A stretch of 23,663 bases of DNA, from positions 1 through 23,663 of the forward strand of contig NW_025955502.1 of assembly GCF_022376445.1 (NCBI RefSeq), in the 5' to 3' direction. Within the stretch, counting starts at the first letter, position 1. Each line of letters starts with the position of its first letter. The DNA comes from Fomitopsis serialis. Lineage: Eukaryota; Basidiomycota; Agaricomycetes; Polyporales; Fomitopsidaceae. The position numbers and the translations under genes were made by a program. The notes beneath the pieces are model-generated. The model was not told the origin of the DNA. It did not search any database and saw only the letters and a program-made list of their open reading frames with translations. Shown here in pieces: positions 20,655 through 23,663 of the stretch.

Positions 20655-21010
20655 TATCCGCATTTTCTGAGCCCAGACACAGCAGGTAACTCAGACTTTC
20701 CATTTTGGGAATGTAAGCTATCACATATAGCAGGTTTGGTCACACAATTCATAGGCAGTTGGTAAGCATCACAGGAAAAACAAACAATGTGAAAGAACCA
20801 GTGTTCACAGAGCCATATGCTGGTGCTATATTTGTATGAATCTATGGGAAAGCATACTATGTAAAGCCTCTCTGGCATCATATACATGACTAGGAATTTT
20901 CCCAATTGTTTTTGATTTTTTGGGAGACCATAGCACAGCAAATACATTGTCACTAATGAGCTTGTGGCTTGCATTCAAACTCAGCCCAATAGCCTGCCTT
21001 TGCAGGGCCT
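20655..21010 (+). repeat. Module F, copy 1
   Basis: Shares order and words with 22344-22740: 'cgcattttctgagcccagac' (tgc in the other), 'catttgggaa' type sequence, 'ccatag/cagtacagca', 'gtgccactaaggagc' against 'gtcactaatgagc', 'tgtggct', 'attcaaactcagcc' and 'agcctgcct'. It lacks the hairpin core that follows in the other copy. Confidence 0.65.
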
Positions 21011-21216
21011 ATTGAAGAGTTGAACTGAACAGAATAGCCTAGGATCCTGTCTGGAGCTGCCAGTCCCTGAGAATTCCAGGTGATAATGGTGCTTACAAGA
21101 TGGACCAAGACTCACTGACAGAGTGGCTTATCAGGCTATGCATGGGTCATTCTGCATTATTATATGTTTTCTGCCATATTGGAGCCTCAACAGTCAACTC
21201 AATATGAATTCATAGT

Positions 21217-21800
21217 ACTATCTGATTTTTCTCTGATTTTCCTGCTATTTATCCAGTCCTGCAGAGGCCATGCACGGCCAACTTCCCAAATGGGCAGGGG
21301 ACTGACCATATATGGCGTTTTGTATGTTTGATATCCCCACTTCACAGAGCCTCTCATACATGTGGAACTGTCTAGTACAAGCATCATACACACACCAAGA
21401 TCTGCTTATATGCCTCAGTATCATCACTTATGATGGTCAGTACTCTCAAAACACCTAATCTGGACACTGCTATCAGTACCAAGGGGCATTCCATGGAGAA
21501 GCAATATTTTGGGATTTTTCCGCATTTAATGGGGCTCTAGTAAGAGCTCAGGTAGTGTGGCTTGAAGCCATCAAAAAACTCGGCATGAAGAGCTGAGATT
21601 GAAAGATTACTTTAAAAGGGAACATTTGTCAGCATTCCAGCCAATGGGAGTGCTCCAAAATCCCTTTTGAGTGACCGGAGTCGTCGACAGGCCGGAATTC
21701 CGGCCTGTCGACGACTCCGCTTCGGCAACGGGCGCTTAATCGAGCGCTTAGTAAGCGATGTAAGTGCACACTGTTACTGCAGCACAATTCACTTGTTTTG
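21217..21800 (+). repeat. Module C, copy 2
   Basis: Partner of 4820-5412, landmarks given there. Similarity persists to the conserved 'gtaagcgatgtaag' block and then weakens. The sequence after about 21833 is different from what follows copy 1. Confidence 0.8.
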
Positions 21801-21833
21801 GGCTCAAGAAAATGCAGATTAATCAGATATATT
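21503..21833. mobile_element. Hairpin-core element, copy 2
   Basis: About 331 bp, left end AATATTTTGGGATTTTTCCGC, right end a weaker inverted match (minus strand ATATATCTGATTAATCTGC). The core has a perfect palindrome of 44 bp at 21676-21719 centred on GGAATTCC, then 'cttcggcaacgggcgctta' and the palindrome CGCTTAGTAAGCG (21745-21757). I counted 14 CpG in 21671-21770. Confidence 0.6.
21676..21719. repeat. Perfect 44-bp palindrome
   Basis: Every base pairs about the centre between 21697 and 21698. The left arm begins CGGAGTCGTCGACAGG and the inner part is GCCGGAATTCCGGC. There is no spacer, so it can form a cruciform. The matching site in copy 1 keeps only a 7-bp stem. Confidence 0.95.
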
Positions 21834-22343
21834 CCAGGAGATATGTGGAGCATCCCTGAGCATATTCACAAGTGGAGAATATTCCTATATGGTCATTCAG
21901 TGCTGAGACATCAAAACATGCATGTATTACCATTTCCCCAAATAGCTGTGCTGTGCACTTCCAGACACCCATGCATTGTAAACTATGCACATATCCATAC
22001 AGGTCATAGGCAATGTGTTTCAGAGACAACAAGCCATTCATATCTGCACAGTCACTTGTGATTCTCTAAATGTTGTCCTTTGTTATTCATTCCTCCAATG
22101 TATGATAACCCTTGAATGATGGGCTATCAAATGAGCTTATTATCTCTATAACCTCTATAAGAGTTGATTAGATTTCAGTCAGTGTATCCCAGTCAAATGC
22201 CACACAATCATGCATGTGTTTCTCTGTTTCCTGAATTTCAAACAACTGGGCAAGTCATACTAGTCATATATTGTGGGGGCCTCCATACAGATTGTTTTCT
22301 TACATACAGCAGACATACAATGATTCCAATCACAATAATATTC
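21834..22343. other. Unassigned DNA between repeats
   Basis: Overlapping short open frames on both strands (21798-22061, 21823-22041) are likely chance. The stretch at about 22090-22130 ('ttgaatgatgggctatcaaatgagct') resembles the family A body near 6053-6077, so part of this may be decayed family A. Confidence 0.35.
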
Positions 22344-22740
22344 CCTGATTTTATCTGCATTTTCTGAGCCCAGACTAGGTTAAGAAATTACCATTTGGGA
22401 AGGTCAGCTACCCTTATGGCAGTCAGATGTCATAGACAGAGAATCTATGGGCAGTCTATAGGCTTCAAAAGAGTCACTTTTGAGGTGAAAAGGGATGCAC
22501 TCATGTGCACAGAGGCATTTGTGTGTTTTTTATTGTGTGAATTGTGCCATAACCACTGAAGGTAATGGGCAAGTCACAGCAGCTATAGACTCTATGACAT
22601 CATACCTATCACAGAGATTATTTTGGGAATTTTCCGCATTTTAGTGGGCCACAGTACAGCAGGTACAGTGCCACTAAGGAGCCTGTGGCTGAGATTCAAA
22701 CTCAGCCAAAACCTCGGCAGCCTGCCTGATTAGGGCAGAA
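22344..22740 (+). repeat. Module F, copy 2
   Basis: Partner of 20655-21010. Its last part (from 22617) overlaps the left half of hairpin-core copy 3, which shows that the hairpin-core unit can carry a left side unlike that of copies 1 and 2. Confidence 0.65.
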
Positions 22741-22944
22741 AAGGGGCTGTTGCACCAATCAGAGCAGCTCGGCATCTCTCTCATGCCGTTCGGAGGTGCA
22801 ACCGTGCCAAATTTCCGCACGGATGCACCTCCGAACGGCATCTGGGCGCTTAGGGCGCTTAGTAAGCGATGTAAGTGCGGACTATTACTGTGCTTATATG
22901 GGCTTATTTAGACCCAGGAAAAAGCGGAAAAATCAGAGAATATT
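22617..22944. mobile_element. Hairpin-core element, copy 3
   Basis: 328 bp, left end ATTATTTTGGGAATTTTCCGC, right end on the minus strand AATATT.TCTGATTTTTCCGC. The stem has arms of 18 bp (22783-22800 and 22824-22841, beginning ATGCCGTTCGGAGG), then an A/A mismatch, then CCGTGC/GCACGG (22802-22807, 22817-22822) and a 9-nt loop. After it come two CGCTTA repeats and CGCTTAGTAAGCG (22856-22868) followed by 'atgtaagtgcgg'. Confidence 0.6.
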
Positions 22945-23663
22945 GGAGATGGACCAGGGAATGTGATTGAATCTGTCTATGAGATATGCTTGACATCAAT
23001 AAAGGCAGCATTTCCAATAACTGTGTAACATCACTGATGTTACCTCAGTGAGCTTATTCATACAAGCCTGCTACTTGACTGTAGGAACTACTCATGTAGT
23101 TGAGGACACCCATAGGATGGTAGTGTAAGTACAGATGCATATATGTATTCTGTGCTTGCGTCTGTGTGCAAGACAAAGCCAGTGGCTGCATAATTGCCAT
23201 ATGAAGTATATTGCCTTCCCAAAGAGGAATCATACACAAACTGGTGAATCTGGGGCTCAGAAAAATCCAGAAAATCTATGAAAATATACAGACACATCAA
23301 AGACAAGTGCATGGTTACTTTTAGTCCCAATTTTGGTCATTACATGGTGTCCATGGGCCACAATATGGCAATGGATGGTAAAATGACCCATTGTTGACCT
23401 TGTTAGCTCTGTTATAGAAATCACTGAGCAGTACACAGTGCCTAAACCACCATATATATCACAGTGTGCATACAGAACATATTTCAGCCATAAACAAGTA
23501 CTTTGAATCTGCAGAGGCACATGTGCATTTTATATTTTGCATTTCCTGGCCTAGCCAGCCACTGTATGCACTCAGTAAAATCCCTGTATACTCTCTGCAT
23601 GAAGGACTATCAGATGAGTATACTATGTATACTATGCCTTGTTACTGGCTGAGACTATATAGG
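22945..23663 (-). repeat. Family A body with adjoining sequence, diverged copy
   Basis: Aligns with 5412-6125: 'gtgagcttattcata', 'ggaactactcatgtagt', 'gtgtaagtacagatgcat', 'agccagtggctgca', 'cagacacatcaaagacaagt', 'ctttgaatctgcagaggcac' and 'agccagccactgtatgcact'. It is about three-quarters similar and runs off the window end inside the element. The reading frame open in the two closer copies is broken here. Confidence 0.75.

Noticed and set aside
21676..22868. CRISPR array or Helitron 3' end
   Set aside because: The repeats are few, irregularly spaced and not separated by unique spacers, and the organism is eukaryotic. The hairpins are not followed by the CTRR terminus expected of Helitrons, and matching inverted ends exist.

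Overview
The window is a transposon graveyard from a filamentous fungus, most likely an Agaricomycete (Basidiomycota). Three things point there. A Ty3/gypsy integrase fragment (17303-17778) reads like the Agaricomycete branch of that family. A decayed minus-strand gene (about 7341-8400) resembles the BAH-plus-PHD-like proteins that are abundant in Agaricomycetes. Short introns of 54-68 nt with GTRWGT-type donors interrupt a decayed gene at 1162-3151. I found no gene that is certainly intact, and no tRNA, rRNA or CRISPR array.

Layout. 1-437 is an inverted copy of 13863-14362. About 905-1001 is a decayed end of the long-inverted-repeat family (family A). 1162-3151 is an unrecognised multi-exon pseudogene, with a complete solo LTR (3153-3587, target duplication CTGAG) inserted across its stop codon. 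3700-4355 holds a faint pair of repeats. 4381-6460 is a composite of three repeat modules: B (4381-4820), C (4820-5412, with a CpG-rich hairpin core) and A (5560-6460). 6575-7205 is module D, repeated at 13270-13865. 7341-8400 is the BAH/PHD pseudogene. 9754-10300 is a diverged relative of family A. 10716-10805 is an isolated hairpin. 11154-13072 is flanked by inverted ATGGGT hexamer clusters and contains a small secreted-protein-like pseudogene at 11627-11911. 14640-15762 holds unrecognised coding-like remnants. 16092-17302 is the one complete family A element, with about 300-bp inverted ends. It is followed by the gypsy fragment, then module B again (17948-18370). 20240-23663 holds further copies of modules C and A, with two more hairpin cores.

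How it fits together. Most of the window is extremely poor in CpG: I counted 2 CpG in 11161-12180. The solo LTR has 18 CpG in 435 bp, and the hairpin core at 21671-21770 has 14 in 100 bp. The natural reading is long-term CpG methylation and deamination of old repeats, with the LTR as a recent arrival and the hairpin cores either young or kept. The hairpin cores also sit at points where flanking modules change partners, which makes them the most unusual feature here. All functional statements are inferred from reading the sequence; no database search was possible.
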